NCBI RefSeq assembly: GCF_026183675.1
Contig: NZ_JAPIVK010000004.1
Coordinates: 1-54,726, forward strand
Length of the DNA stretch: 54,726 nucleotides
Origin: Microbulbifer halophilus
GTDB lineage: Bacteria > Pseudomonadota > Gammaproteobacteria > Pseudomonadales > Cellvibrionaceae
Reading direction: 5' to 3'
The notes under the pieces were generated by a model, which was not told where the DNA came from, did not search any database, and saw only the letters and a list, made by a program, of their open reading frames with translations. A program made the position numbers and the translations under genes. Shown piece by piece: positions 26,832 to 37,668 of this stretch (positions within the stretch are counted from its first letter, which is position 1; every line of letters begins with the position of its first letter).

Positions 26832-27028
26832 GGCCCCGATGCCGGTGGCTGTTTGCGGGACTGTGACTCGGGCCATCCCTGGCCCTCGCCCTTCGGGCGC
26901 CTTCGGCGTCCAAAACGGCAATCCTGCCGTTTTGTCTGCGAGAGGGACCTCGCAGACAAGCCTACAGGGATGTACTCACGGGGGGACGCCCAGTCCGTGT
27001 CCCGCAAACAGCCACCGGTAGCGGGGCC
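26832..27028. repeat. Composite hairpin element A1 (A arms, hairpin module, B core)
   Basis: Arms 26832-26861 and 26999-27028 (left begins GGCCCCGATGCCGGTGGCTG) are near-perfect inverted copies. Inside lie, in order, GGGCCA-TCCC-TGGCCC, CGCCC-TTC-GGGCG, CGCC-TTC-GGCG and CAAAACGGCA-ATCC-TGCCGTTTTG (26870-26934). Then comes, reversed, the core found in the B elements: a 9-bp GTCTGCGAG/CTCGCAGAC hairpin followed by AAGCCTACAGGGATGTA. It fills most of the 344-bp gap between leuS and lptE. Confidence 0.85.
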
Positions 27029-27112
27029 GCCACTAAGTCTGCTTACCGCTCGACAACGATCCAAGGCGGGCCTGCGGCCCGCAAGCGGAGCTGGAGCTCC
27101 GCGCTCCCGGGA

Positions 27113-29824
<2,712 letters not shown>

Positions 29825-29840
29825 TTATAGGAGGGATATC

Positions 29841-30290
29841 GTGACGAAGGAACCGAAGTTGCCGCCGGAAGAGGATCTGGCGGAAGAGTTGCGCCAGGAT
29901 CTGGAAGATCTGGTGGAGGGAGAGCTGGCGGTGGAGGACCTGACCGCCAACAAGGTGGCTTTCCTGCGCGCCTGGTTAAAAGATGACCTGCACCGGGCCG
30001 CCGACTACCTGCGGGGCCTGCGGGGCGAATTGCAGACACTGGAGGAGCGCGGTGGCAGTTGGCTGCTGGACAGCGCCGATCCCACCGAGACCGCCTGGCC
30101 CAACCTGATGCGCTGTATCAGGGCCGGCAAGCCCTGGGCGCTGGCGGGCGAGCGCACCGTGGCCGGCGAGGAGCTGCAGTGCCTGGGCTGCGGCTACCGG
30201 GCCCTGCCGCCGGAGAACAGCCAGATCACGCCCTGCCACCGCTGTGGCTACGGCTGTTTCCGGCAGATCGAGGGGGGCTTGGAAGAATAG
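29841..30290 (+). CDS. ybeL: Zinc-ribbon protein (YbeL family, DUF1451)
   Basis: 149 residues. The C-terminal zinc ribbon is LQCLGCGYRALPP...TPCHRCGYGCFRQ (two CxxC knuckles). The N-terminal half is acidic and helical (EEDLAEELRQDLEDLVEGEL). GTG 29841 is chosen because AGGAGG lies six bases upstream. It is divergent from leuS, as in other gammaproteobacteria. The function is unknown. The coding end touches a B-type repeat. Confidence 0.85.
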   Translation: MTKEPKLPPEEDLAEELRQDLEDLVEGELAVEDLTANKVAFLRAWLKDDLHRAADYLRGLRGELQTLEERGGSWLLDSADPTETAWPNLMRCIRAGKPWALAGERTVAGEELQCLGCGYRALPPENSQITPCHRCGYGCFRQIEGGLEE

Positions 30291-30491
30291 AAACTCGAGT
30301 TTTGGGGGCGTGGTGCCCGTAGGTGGTACAAGCTGGAGCGGGGTGCGCCTTTCTGGGACACGGACTAGGCGTCCCCTCGTTAATACATCCCTGTAGGCTT
30401 GTCTGCGAGGTCCCTCTCGCAGACAGTCCCAGAAAGGCGCACCCCGCTCCAGCTCCCTGTCCCTGAACTGAACCCGGAAACTTGAGATAGA
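30288..30491. repeat. Hairpin element B1
   Basis: Inner arms 30331-30359 and 30426-30454 are perfect inverted copies (left begins AGCTGGAGCGGGGTGCGCCT). Weaker outer arms are AACTCGAGTTT and AAACTTGAG. The core runs GACACGGACTAGGCGTCCC...AATACATCCCTGTAGGCTT and ends with GTCTGCGAG-GTCCCT-CTCGCAGAC. The core is shared with A1, 39.8 kb and 47.8 kb. It overlaps the last bases of ybeL. Confidence 0.88.
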
Positions 30492-30572
30492 AATAATACC
30501 GGGGCCGAAGCGTTCGCGATGGTGTGGCGAATGTCCTGTGGAAGCCTCGAGAAACAATGAGAATAGTCACCT

Positions 30573-31352
30573 ATGGAGTTCCACGCGATCTTGACCACCC
30601 TGGTTATGCCCCCGCTCGCCCCCTTGCTGGCCCTGTTGCTGGCCCTCATCTTCTGGTTTTTCCCGGCCAGCTCGCTTTTCGCAAAACTGTCACTGCCGCT
30701 GGCTATGCTGTCGGTCGCCGCGCTGTGGATATGCGCGACACCGGCATTTTCCGCTTGGCTGGGCGGGCAGTTGGGCAAGCCGGTGGAGGATCCGCAGGCG
30801 GTGCCCCAGGCCGTGGTGATTCTGGGCGGCGGACGTTACCGGGATGAGAAATCCGGTAACGAACGCCTTTCGGCCACCACCCTGGAGCGGGTGACCCGGG
30901 CGGCGGAGATGGCGCCGGAACCGCTGCCGATCCTGGTTTCCGGAGGGCGCGTATACGAGCGGGAGCGGGCGTCCGAGGCGGAGCTGATGGCCGCCCTGTT
31001 ACAGAAGCTGTTCCGGCGGTCGGTAACCTGGCGCGAGAATTGCAGTCGTACCACCGCCGAGAACGCGGTCAATTCCGCCGCAGTGCTGCACGACTCCGGC
31101 ATCGAGAGCGTGGTGCTGGTCACTCACTGGTGGCATATGCCCCGCGCAGCAAAGGTTTTTGCCCGCGCGGGGATACAGGTGCAGCCGCTGCCGGTGGGCA
31201 GTGCGGAGGAGTTGCTGCCGCGGGCGCAGACCGGGCTGTTGCGCTGGTTGCCCAGTGCGGCGGCGATGCTGCGGACCCAGGTTTACTGGCGCGAGCTGCT
31301 GGCGCGGGTCTGGTATTACTGGAGGCCTCTGCCGCCCGTGCGCGAATGCTGA
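30573..31352 (+). CDS. YdcF/ElyC-like DUF218 membrane protein
   Basis: 259 residues, the length of E. coli ElyC, an envelope factor needed for peptidoglycan synthesis at low temperature. Two helices (about 11-30 and 36-60) precede a periplasmic DUF218 domain. The domain shows AVVILGGGRY, ILVSGGRVYERERASEAELM, ENCSRTTAENA and VVLVTHWWHMPRA. It stands alone behind a repeat. SanA- or YdcF-type assignment is possible, but the two N-terminal helices favour ElyC. Confidence 0.85.
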   Translation: MEFHAILTTLVMPPLAPLLALLLALIFWFFPASSLFAKLSLPLAMLSVAALWICATPAFSAWLGGQLGKPVEDPQAVPQAVVILGGGRYRDEKSGNERLSATTLERVTRAAEMAPEPLPILVSGGRVYERERASEAELMAALLQKLFRRSVTWRENCSRTTAENAVNSAAVLHDSGIESVVLVTHWWHMPRAAKVFARAGIQVQPLPVGSAEELLPRAQTGLLRWLPSAAAMLRTQVYWRELLARVWYYWRPLPPVREC

Positions 31353-31528
31353 GGAACCAGATCGGCTCCCCGGGATCCTATCAGCAGGTTGACCGGGGCC
31401 GGTACAATATCGTCGGATGACCTTGTCGGGCCCGACAGGTGGGCATAGGTTCAGTGTCCGTGTTGTTGTTTATTGTCGGCAGGACTAGTGGCTGTGAACA
31501 GCAATAACAATAAAAGAGGTACAACGAG

Positions 31529-31903
31529 ATGACGGATATTCCTTCATCCTTTTCCCCGATCCAACTGCATAATCGCCTCAACCGGCCGGTGCAGATCGGG
31601 TTCAAGCGAACCGTTCAGGATGGCCGCGAGCTGGTCTTCCTCTGCGCGGGCAGCGAGGGGGCGGCTCAGGTCAGCAAGAATTTTGAGACCTTTGCCGGGC
31701 AGATTGTGCGGGAATTTCGCATGGAACCGGCCGAGGTGGACTTTGTCGAGCTGCGCTGCGACGGCGACGAGCGCCACTGGTACCGCTGGCACGCCCAGTG
31801 GGTGGGTTCGGCGCCGATGGAATGCCGGGCGGAGCTGGTGGTGGGAGAATCCGGCCGCCGCTACCTGGCGCAGGCGCTCAGCCGGACCGAGGAGGCGGCG
31901 TAG
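31529..31903 (+). CDS. Hypothetical protein, 124 aa
   Basis: I do not recognise the family. AGAGG upstream of ATG 31529 and a clean frame support it. The product is soluble, with an alternating pattern that suggests a small beta-rich domain (VQIGFKRTVQDGRELVFLCAG, VDFVELRCDGDERHWYRW). It has no signal peptide. The upstream 175 bases include TTGTTGTTTATTG and CAATAACAATAAA, which can pair imperfectly. Confidence 0.6.
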   Translation: MTDIPSSFSPIQLHNRLNRPVQIGFKRTVQDGRELVFLCAGSEGAAQVSKNFETFAGQIVREFRMEPAEVDFVELRCDGDERHWYRWHAQWVGSAPMECRAELVVGESGRRYLAQALSRTEEAA

Positions 31904-32001
31904 GGTCGTCCCTGGCCTACCTTATTGGCACTGGCCCAAGGTGCCGGAAATAAACAGGGTGGACATAAAGTTCTCCCCTTCAGATAGACTGGGGAGGCCT
32001 A

Positions 32002-32919
32002 TCAAGCCCGCGCTTTCTTGGTGTGGCCGTTTTTCTGCAACAGGTCCGCCAGGGCCTGCTCCAGGGTCGGAAACTGGAAGCTGTAGCCGCTGTCCAGGGC
32101 GGTGCCCGGTTCCATTTTCTGGCTCGCCAGCAGCAGTTCCTCGGCCATATCCCCGAATACCATTTTGAGCGCCCAGGCCGGCGCGCGCATCAGGGATGGG
32201 CGGTGCAGTTGCCTGCCCAGCAGGCGGGCAAAGCTGTTGTTGGTGACCGCCTCCGGTGCGCAGGCGTTGAAGGGCACGCACAGGTGGTGGTCGATGGCGT
32301 GCAGCATCAGGCCGACGATATCGTCCTCGTGAATCCAGCTCATCCACTGCTCACCGGAACCCATGGGGCCGCCCACACCGAGGCGGAAGGCCGGCAGCAT
32401 CTGTGCCAGGGCACCGCCGCGGGTTGAGAGGACGATTGCCGTGCGCATACTACCGACGCAGATGCCGGCCTGTTGCAGGGGCAGGGTGGCCGCCTCCCAG
32501 TCCCGGCAGAGCTGTGCGGCGAAGCCGCCGCCGGGGGGGCTGTTTTCCCGCAGCAGATCGCCGCCGCGATCGCCGTAGTAGCCCACCGCGGAGCCCGACA
32601 GGAAATAGCCCGGCCGCTGTGTCCGGGACAGGGACCACTGCACCAGCCTGTTGGTGATTTCCAGGCGCGAGTCGCGCATCTCCGCGCGTCGCTTTTCCGT
32701 CCAGCGGTGCGTGATGGGTTCCCCGGCCAGGTTCACCACCACATCCACCGGCGTCTCTACTTCCTCGGGCTCTCGACAGCCGGACGCCGCTTCACCACAG
32801 AGTTTATGGACCCTGTCCGGTCTTCGGCTGAGAACCGTCAATGTGTTTCCCCGCGCCAGCCACTGTTGGCAAAACAGTCGGCCGATGAGGCCGGTACCGC
32901 CGCTGATTAAACAATGCAT
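32002..32919 (-). CDS. yfcH: TIGR01777-type sugar epimerase-like protein (YfcH)
   Basis: 305 residues, an extended SDR with GGTGLIG near the N-terminus, VVNLAGEPI and SGSAVGYYG (catalytic Tyr region), and the C-terminal DUF1731 domain (APEAVTNNSFARLLGRQL...). It binds NAD(P); the substrate is unknown. The start is uncertain: ATG 32919 gives a Rossmann strand at once, and ATG 32931 is possible. It is convergent with the 124-residue gene. Confidence 0.88.
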   Translation of the reverse strand: MHCLISGGTGLIGRLFCQQWLARGNTLTVLSRRPDRVHKLCGEAASGCREPEEVETPVDVVVNLAGEPITHRWTEKRRAEMRDSRLEITNRLVQWSLSRTQRPGYFLSGSAVGYYGDRGGDLLRENSPPGGGFAAQLCRDWEAATLPLQQAGICVGSMRTAIVLSTRGGALAQMLPAFRLGVGGPMGSGEQWMSWIHEDDIVGLMLHAIDHHLCVPFNACAPEAVTNNSFARLLGRQLHRPSLMRAPAWALKMVFGDMAEELLLASQKMEPGTALDSGYSFQFPTLEQALADLLQKNGHTKKARA

Positions 32920-33099
32920 AGAAGAGGGCATCCGTGCCGCCGTTTTGAAGTAATTTGTCTGCAGCATAGCAGCCGAGGCCTGCAGTGACGGGCGCTGGAG
33001 GCTGTTGACGCTAGATATGTGCAGTTTTGGGGAAGCTGTGCGGAGGGGCGAACAATTTTCGGCGCCGGCGGAGGGCCGGCACCGGTTTCGGCAGGGGAA

Positions 33100-34674
33100 T
33101 CAGTCGGAAAGTTCGCCGGCCAGCGGGGTTTCCGAGTCGGCCGTTTTCCGGCGCCGCAGCAGTACCGCAGCCGCCAGCATCGGCAGCGCCAGTGCGAAGA
33201 CGGCGGAGATACCCGCCAGCATAAACGGCGTGCTGCCGCGCATCGTCGAGACCTCGCCCACCAGGGTGGCCTGTTCGAACTGGGGCAGCCTGCCGGTGAT
33301 GCGGCCGCGGGGGTCGACGATGGCGGTCACCCCGGTATTGGTGCCGCGCACCAGATAGCGGCCGGTCTCGAGCGCGCGCATCTGCGCCATTTGCATATGC
33401 TGCAGCGGGCCGATGGAGTCGCCGAACCAGGCGTCGTTGCTGATGGTGAGCAGTACCTGGTTGGACAGGGCGCTGTTGGCCACCATGCCCGGATAGACGA
33501 TCTCGTAGCAGATCAGCGGTGCCCAACTGGCGCCGCCGGCGTGCAGCGGTTGCTGCTCCTCCGCGCCGGGGCGGATGAAGGAGGTGGGTAGGTCGAAGAA
33601 TTCGATGGTGCCGCGGATCCATTCCTCCAGCGGCACATACTCGCCGAAGGGCACCAGGTGGCGCTTGTGGTAGACCTGCGGGCTGCGGCCGAAAACGGCC
33701 GCGGAGTTGTGTACCACGCGGCGGTCGCTGTCCGCCTGCCGCCGGTCGTAGAGCAGGCCGCTGATCAGGTCGATGTCGGTTTTTTCCGCGTTGCGCTGCA
33801 GTGCCTCCATCAGGTTGGGAGCCTGGTTGTACAGCAGCGGCAGCGCGGCCTCGGGCCAGATGATCACGTCCACCTGCTGGCCACTGAGTTCCCGGGTGCC
33901 TTTCTGGTAGCGGCTGATGGTCTCGCCGCGGAACTCCGGCAGCCACTTTTTATCCTGGGGAATATTGGCCTGTACCAGGCCCACCGCGATGGTCTCGCCC
34001 TCGGGTTGCGTCCAGTGCACCTGGGCCAGCAGGGCGCCGGCGGGCCAGGGCAGGGCGGCGGCCAGCAACAGTGCGACGCTGGATTTGCCGCGGACCGGGA
34101 CCAGCCGGCCGCTGACCAGCAGCGCGATCACCGCGCCGGTCAGTGCCAGCAGCAGGCCGATGCCGTAGACACTGAGTACCGGCGCCCAGCCGGCCAGCGG
34201 TGTACCCAGGTGGGCGTAGCCGGCAAACAGCCAGGGAAAGCCGGTAAAGATCCAGCTGCGCAGCCACTCGCCGGCAAACCAAAGGGCGGCGAAGGCCAGG
34301 GCGAAGCTGGCGCGGTTGTCGGTAAAGCGGCCGAGCAGGATGAAGGGCAGTGCCAGTACCAGTGCCAGCACGGCGATGAAGGCGCCGGTGAGCAGCAGGC
34401 CGAGGATGGCCGAGGAACCGCCGAACTGGGTGATGGAAACATAGACCCAGGAGGCACCGCTGCCGAAGAGCCCCAGGCCATAGCAGAAGGCGAGCCGGAA
34501 GCTGCGTTTGCCCGGAAGCGGTTTTTCGCCGGCGGCGCGCAGGTAGAGCCAGGCCAGCAGCGCCAGCGACAGCAGGCTGCAGATCCAGTAGTCGTAGGGG
34601 GCGAAAGACAGGGTCATCAGGCCGCCGGCCAGGAATGACAAAAGCGGTACGATGAAGGGTGAATACTTTTTCAC
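33100..34674 (-). CDS. lnt: Apolipoprotein N-acyltransferase
   Basis: Inner-membrane enzyme of 524 residues that adds the third acyl chain to lipoproteins. About six N-terminal helices are followed by a nitrilase domain with IIWPEAALP (catalytic Glu), a Lys in YHKRHLVPFGEY and the nucleophile Cys in ICYEIVYPG. A final helix lies near residue 495. The GTG at 34674 is chosen because the first helix begins eight residues later; its ribosome site is weak. In many gammaproteobacteria corC and lnt form one transcript; here a repeat lies between them. Confidence 0.93.
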   Translation of the reverse strand: MKKYSPFIVPLLSFLAGGLMTLSFAPYDYWICSLLSLALLAWLYLRAAGEKPLPGKRSFRLAFCYGLGLFGSGASWVYVSITQFGGSSAILGLLLTGAFIAVLALVLALPFILLGRFTDNRASFALAFAALWFAGEWLRSWIFTGFPWLFAGYAHLGTPLAGWAPVLSVYGIGLLLALTGAVIALLVSGRLVPVRGKSSVALLLAAALPWPAGALLAQVHWTQPEGETIAVGLVQANIPQDKKWLPEFRGETISRYQKGTRELSGQQVDVIIWPEAALPLLYNQAPNLMEALQRNAEKTDIDLISGLLYDRRQADSDRRVVHNSAAVFGRSPQVYHKRHLVPFGEYVPLEEWIRGTIEFFDLPTSFIRPGAEEQQPLHAGGASWAPLICYEIVYPGMVANSALSNQVLLTISNDAWFGDSIGPLQHMQMAQMRALETGRYLVRGTNTGVTAIVDPRGRITGRLPQFEQATLVGEVSTMRGSTPFMLAGISAVFALALPMLAAAVLLRRRKTADSETPLAGELSD

Positions 34675-34716
34675 AAATGGTATCTCGCCGCGACTCAATT
34701 GTTTACAAACACATCT

Positions 34717-34835
34717 GTAGGAGCCTGCTTGTGACCGCCATGGATGGCGGAAATGCAGGGTTTGCATGGAGCAAAAATCTGCCAGGCGATCTCGGAGCGG
34801 CCCCGTGTATGATCGCCTGCGCGGCAGGCTCCTGC
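34717..34835. repeat. 119-bp inverted-repeat element (GTAGGAGCCTGC ends)
   Basis: Ends GTAGGAGCCTGC (34717-34728) and GCAGGCTCCTGC (34824-34835) pair over 11 of 12 bases. Inside are CCGCCAT-GG-ATGGCGG, then AAATGC, shared with the element at 19575, and GGCGATC...GATCGCC. It lies between corC and lnt. A minimal form is at 52872. Confidence 0.8.
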
Positions 34836-34863
34836 GGCACGGGGAAAAGGGTGCCGGGGCCTC

Positions 34864-35742
34864 TCACTCATCGTTCCGCGTTCCGCTCTCATCGCTCCGC
34901 ATCACCCGCAGCAGGTGGATCTGCCGGTTGTCGGCGTAGAGTACGCGGAACATGAAGCTGCCCAGGCGGGTGATCTCGTCGCGCCCCGGCAGGTGGCCGA
35001 AGGACTGCATGATGAGGCCGCCGATGGTGTCGAACTCCTCGTCGCTCAGCTCGGCTTCGAAATAGTCATTGAATTCCTCGATGGGGGTGAGGGCCTTGAC
35101 GATATAGTCGTTCTCGCCCACCTTGCGGATAAAGCTGTCCCCTTCCTCCTCGTCGGTCTCGTCTTCGATTTCGCCGACGATTTCCTCGAGGATGTCTTCA
35201 ATGGTGACCACGCCAGAGACGCCGCCGTACTCGTCGATCACCACTGCCATATGGTAGCGGTTCTCGCGGAATTCCCGCAGCAGGATATTCAGGCGCTTGC
35301 TCTCGGGAATGATGTTGGCCGGGCGGATGATATCTTCCAGCCGGAAGCCCTCTGTCCCTTTCAGGACCAGCGGCAGCAGGTCCTTGGCCAGGAGGATACC
35401 GCGGATATCGTCGACGCTCTCGCCGATGACGGGGAAGCGGGAGTGGCCGGATTCGATGATCTTGGGGAGAAACTCTTCGGGCTTGTCCTGCAGGCTGACG
35501 ACCACCATCTGCGAGCGCGGAATCATGATTTCGCGCACCTGCTGGCTGGAGACATCCAGCGCGCCCTCGATGATGGACAGGGCCTCCGCGTCCACCAACT
35601 GGTTTTCCGCGGCGTCCTTGATGATATCCAGTAGTTCATCGCGGGACTTGGGCTCTGCCGAAAAAGCCCCGAAGAGCTTTTCCAGCCAGTTCTTGTCGCC
35701 CTTGCTGGATGGGGGGCTACTTGGGGGTTCGTCAGTGGTCAT
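34864..35742 (-). CDS. corC: CorC/HlyC-type CBS-domain protein (YbeX)
   Basis: Cytoplasmic protein of about 292 residues. Two CBS domains (about 60-190) are marked by IMIPRSQMVVV and DEYGGVSGVVTIEDILEEIVGEI. A CorC_HlyC domain follows (about 205-285: DTIGGLIMQSFGHLPGRDE). It is linked to magnesium/cobalt homeostasis or ribosome function in E. coli. The start is uncertain: 35742 (MTTDEPPSS) resembles homologues, with 35754 and GTG 35772 as alternatives. It sits in the ybeY-corC-lnt row. Confidence 0.92.
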   Translation of the reverse strand: MTTDEPPSSPPSSKGDKNWLEKLFGAFSAEPKSRDELLDIIKDAAENQLVDAEALSIIEGALDVSSQQVREIMIPRSQMVVVSLQDKPEEFLPKIIESGHSRFPVIGESVDDIRGILLAKDLLPLVLKGTEGFRLEDIIRPANIIPESKRLNILLREFRENRYHMAVVIDEYGGVSGVVTIEDILEEIVGEIEDETDEEEGDSFIRKVGENDYIVKALTPIEEFNDYFEAELSDEEFDTIGGLIMQSFGHLPGRDEITRLGSFMFRVLYADNRQIHLLRVMRSDESGTRNDE

Positions 35743-35817
35743 GGAAGTGGCCATGCTCCGGGTTTCTCTCACTCTTACACTAGTAACTGGTCGGGGCGGG
35801 CAGGGCGCCCGCCATAC

Positions 35818-36288
35818 CTATTCCTGTATTTCCGTAGGGATATACGGATCCGCAAATCCCAGCCCCTTCAGCAGGCCGGTTTCCAGGTTCTCCATGATCT
35901 CCGCATCCGCATCCTCGATATGGTCGTAACCCAGGAGGTGCAGTGTGCCATGGACCACCATATGTGCCCAGTGCGCCGTGGCGGCTTTGCGCTGCTGTTG
36001 CGCCTCCCGGGCGACAACGGGGGCGCATATTACAAGATCCCCGAGCAGTGGGAGGTTCAGCTCCTCCGGCAGCTCGGCGGGGAAGGACAGCACATTGGTG
36101 GGCTTGTCTCTGCCGCGGTACTGGTGGTTCAGTTGCCGGCTCTCGTCTTCGTCGACGATACGCACGCTGAGCTCCGTCCCGCTGCGGCGGTCGCCCAGGG
36201 CGGCGGTCACCCAGCGCTGGATCTGGCGGTCGGGGGGGAGGTCGGTGCAGCGGCTGGCCCGCTGCACTTCCAGAGTGAGTTTGCTCAT
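35818..36288 (-). CDS. ybeY: Endoribonuclease YbeY
   Basis: Zinc-dependent RNase of 156 residues for 16S rRNA 3' maturation and ribosome quality control. The metal-binding [11 protein letters not shown] (HGxLHLxGYDH) is complete, and the preceding [13 protein letters not shown] is the family signature. The ATG at 36288 lies 29 bases after the phoH stop, so the pair is co-transcribed. Confidence 0.95.
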   Translation of the reverse strand: MSKLTLEVQRASRCTDLPPDRQIQRWVTAALGDRRSGTELSVRIVDEDESRQLNHQYRGRDKPTNVLSFPAELPEELNLPLLGDLVICAPVVAREAQQQRKAATAHWAHMVVHGTLHLLGYDHIEDADAEIMENLETGLLKGLGFADPYIPTEIQE

Positions 36289-36317
36289 GGTCGCGATGGC
36301 ATCGGCAGTCGGCGGCT

Positions 36318-37352
36318 TCAGGCCGCGTCTTCGCCCGGTTTGCCGGCCACGGTGTCGCCCGCTTCGTGCGCGTCGTAGGCTTCGACGATACGCTGCACCA
36401 GCGGGTGGCGCACCACGTCCTTGGCGCCGAAGTGCGTGAAGCTGATGCCGTTCACCTTGCCCAGTACCTCGATCGCGTGGCGCAGGCCGGAGGACTGGCC
36501 GCGGGGCAGGTCCACCTGGCTGGGGTCGCCGGTAACCACCGCGGTGGAGCCAAAACCGATGCGGGTCAGGAACATCTTCATCTGCTCGCGGGTGGTGTTC
36601 TGGCTCTCGTCGAGAATCACGAAGGCGTTGTTCAGGGTGCGGCCGCGCATGTAGGCCAGCGGTGCCACCTCGATCACGTTGCGCTCGATCAACTTGCCCA
36701 CCGTCTCGAAACCGAGCATCTCGTAGAGGGCGTCGTAGAGCGGGCGCAGGTAGGGATCCACCTTCTGGCTCAGGTCGCCGGGCAGGAAGCCCAGTTTCTC
36801 GCCGGCCTCCACCGCCGGGCGCACCAGCAGGATGCGCTCCACCTCGTCCTTCAGCAGCGCCTCCACCGCACAGGCCACCGCCAGGTAGGTCTTGCCGGTA
36901 CCGGCCGGGCCTATGCCGAAGTTGATATCGCTGGACTGCACCGCACGCACGTATTTGCGCTGGTTGCCGCCGCGCGGTCGCACGGAGCACTTCTTGGTGC
37001 GGATCAGCACCACCTTGTCCGCCTCGTTGTCCCGGTCGGCGCTGCCCTGCTGCAGCTCTTCGACACCGGACTGCTGCAGGGCCAGGTGGACCTCCTCCGG
37101 CGTCAGGTGATCGCGGCTGTCGGTATCCCGGTAGAGGGCGTTCAGCAGCTCGCCGGCGGCGCGGGCCGATTGCGGCTCGCCATAGAAGGCAAACTGGTTG
37201 CCGCGGTTGCGGATCTCGATATCCAGTCGCTGTTCAATCTGGCGCAGGTGTTGATCGAATTGGCCACAGAGGTTGGCCAGGCGGCGGGCGTCGTTGGGCT
37301 CAAGGGTGATACTGTGAGCGAGGGTATGTGTTTCCAAATTGGTTTCCGGCAC
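36318..37352 (-). CDS. ybeZ: PhoH-like ATPase (YbeZ)
   Basis: 344 residues. Walker [11 protein letters not shown] (about 144-153) and Walker [11 protein letters not shown], then a GDPSQVDLP sensor, as in PhoH ATPases. The N-terminal 100 residues form a KH-like domain. It partners YbeY in RNA metabolism. A C-terminal acidic tail ([16 protein letters not shown]) is variable in the family. Confidence 0.94.
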   Translation of the reverse strand: MPETNLETHTLAHSITLEPNDARRLANLCGQFDQHLRQIEQRLDIEIRNRGNQFAFYGEPQSARAAGELLNALYRDTDSRDHLTPEEVHLALQQSGVEELQQGSADRDNEADKVVLIRTKKCSVRPRGGNQRKYVRAVQSSDINFGIGPAGTGKTYLAVACAVEALLKDEVERILLVRPAVEAGEKLGFLPGDLSQKVDPYLRPLYDALYEMLGFETVGKLIERNVIEVAPLAYMRGRTLNNAFVILDESQNTTREQMKMFLTRIGFGSTAVVTGDPSQVDLPRGQSSGLRHAIEVLGKVNGISFTHFGAKDVVRHPLVQRIVEAYDAHEAGDTVAGKPGEDAA

Positions 37353-37474
37353 CTTTGATTGGGAGTTTCACTGCTAGGGTATACCCATTTTCCCGGTGGG
37401 GGAAAGGGCGGTGTGTGACGAATGGGTTCTAACCTTATAAGCGTTTTATAACAGGCCGGTATTACAGTTTCGGG

Positions 37475-37655
37475 ACTCGGTGTAGGGTGCGCCGTGTGCA
37501 CCGTCATCCAGGTCCGATCGAAGGGGCTTCGAACGGCGCCCCCCTCTCCCTAACCCACTGACTCGCGCCATCCCTGGCACTCGCCCGCTTCGCGGGCGCC
37601 TTCGGCGCCCAAATTTGATCCTGTCAAATTTGTCCCCGCGGGAGAGGGAACTTGT
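37475..37655. repeat. Hairpin element with the four-hairpin module
   Basis: Left end is the GGGTGCGCC-GTGTGCACC hairpin (37485-37502) in reverse orientation. Then come CCCCTCTCCC (about 37542) and, near 37640, GGGAGAGGG as outer arms. Between them are the module hairpins: GCGCCA-TCCC-TGGCAC (37565-37580, one mismatch), CGCCCGC-TTC-GCGGGCG, GGCGCC-TTC-GGCGCC and CAAATTTGA-TCCTG-TCAAATTTG (37610-37632). It fills the gap between phoH and the miaB stop. Confidence 0.8.
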
Positions 37656-37668
37656 ACCGGGCCGCGAT

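Noticed and set aside
26250..26921. A longer lptE starting near 26921
   Set aside because: The extra 51 residues are translated from repeat A1; the lipoprotein signal peptide begins at 26768.
36990..37110. ybeY as a 390-residue protein extending over phoH
   Set aside because: The upstream part of that frame is antisense-like noise over phoH; the real ATG at 36288 gives the standard YbeY length.
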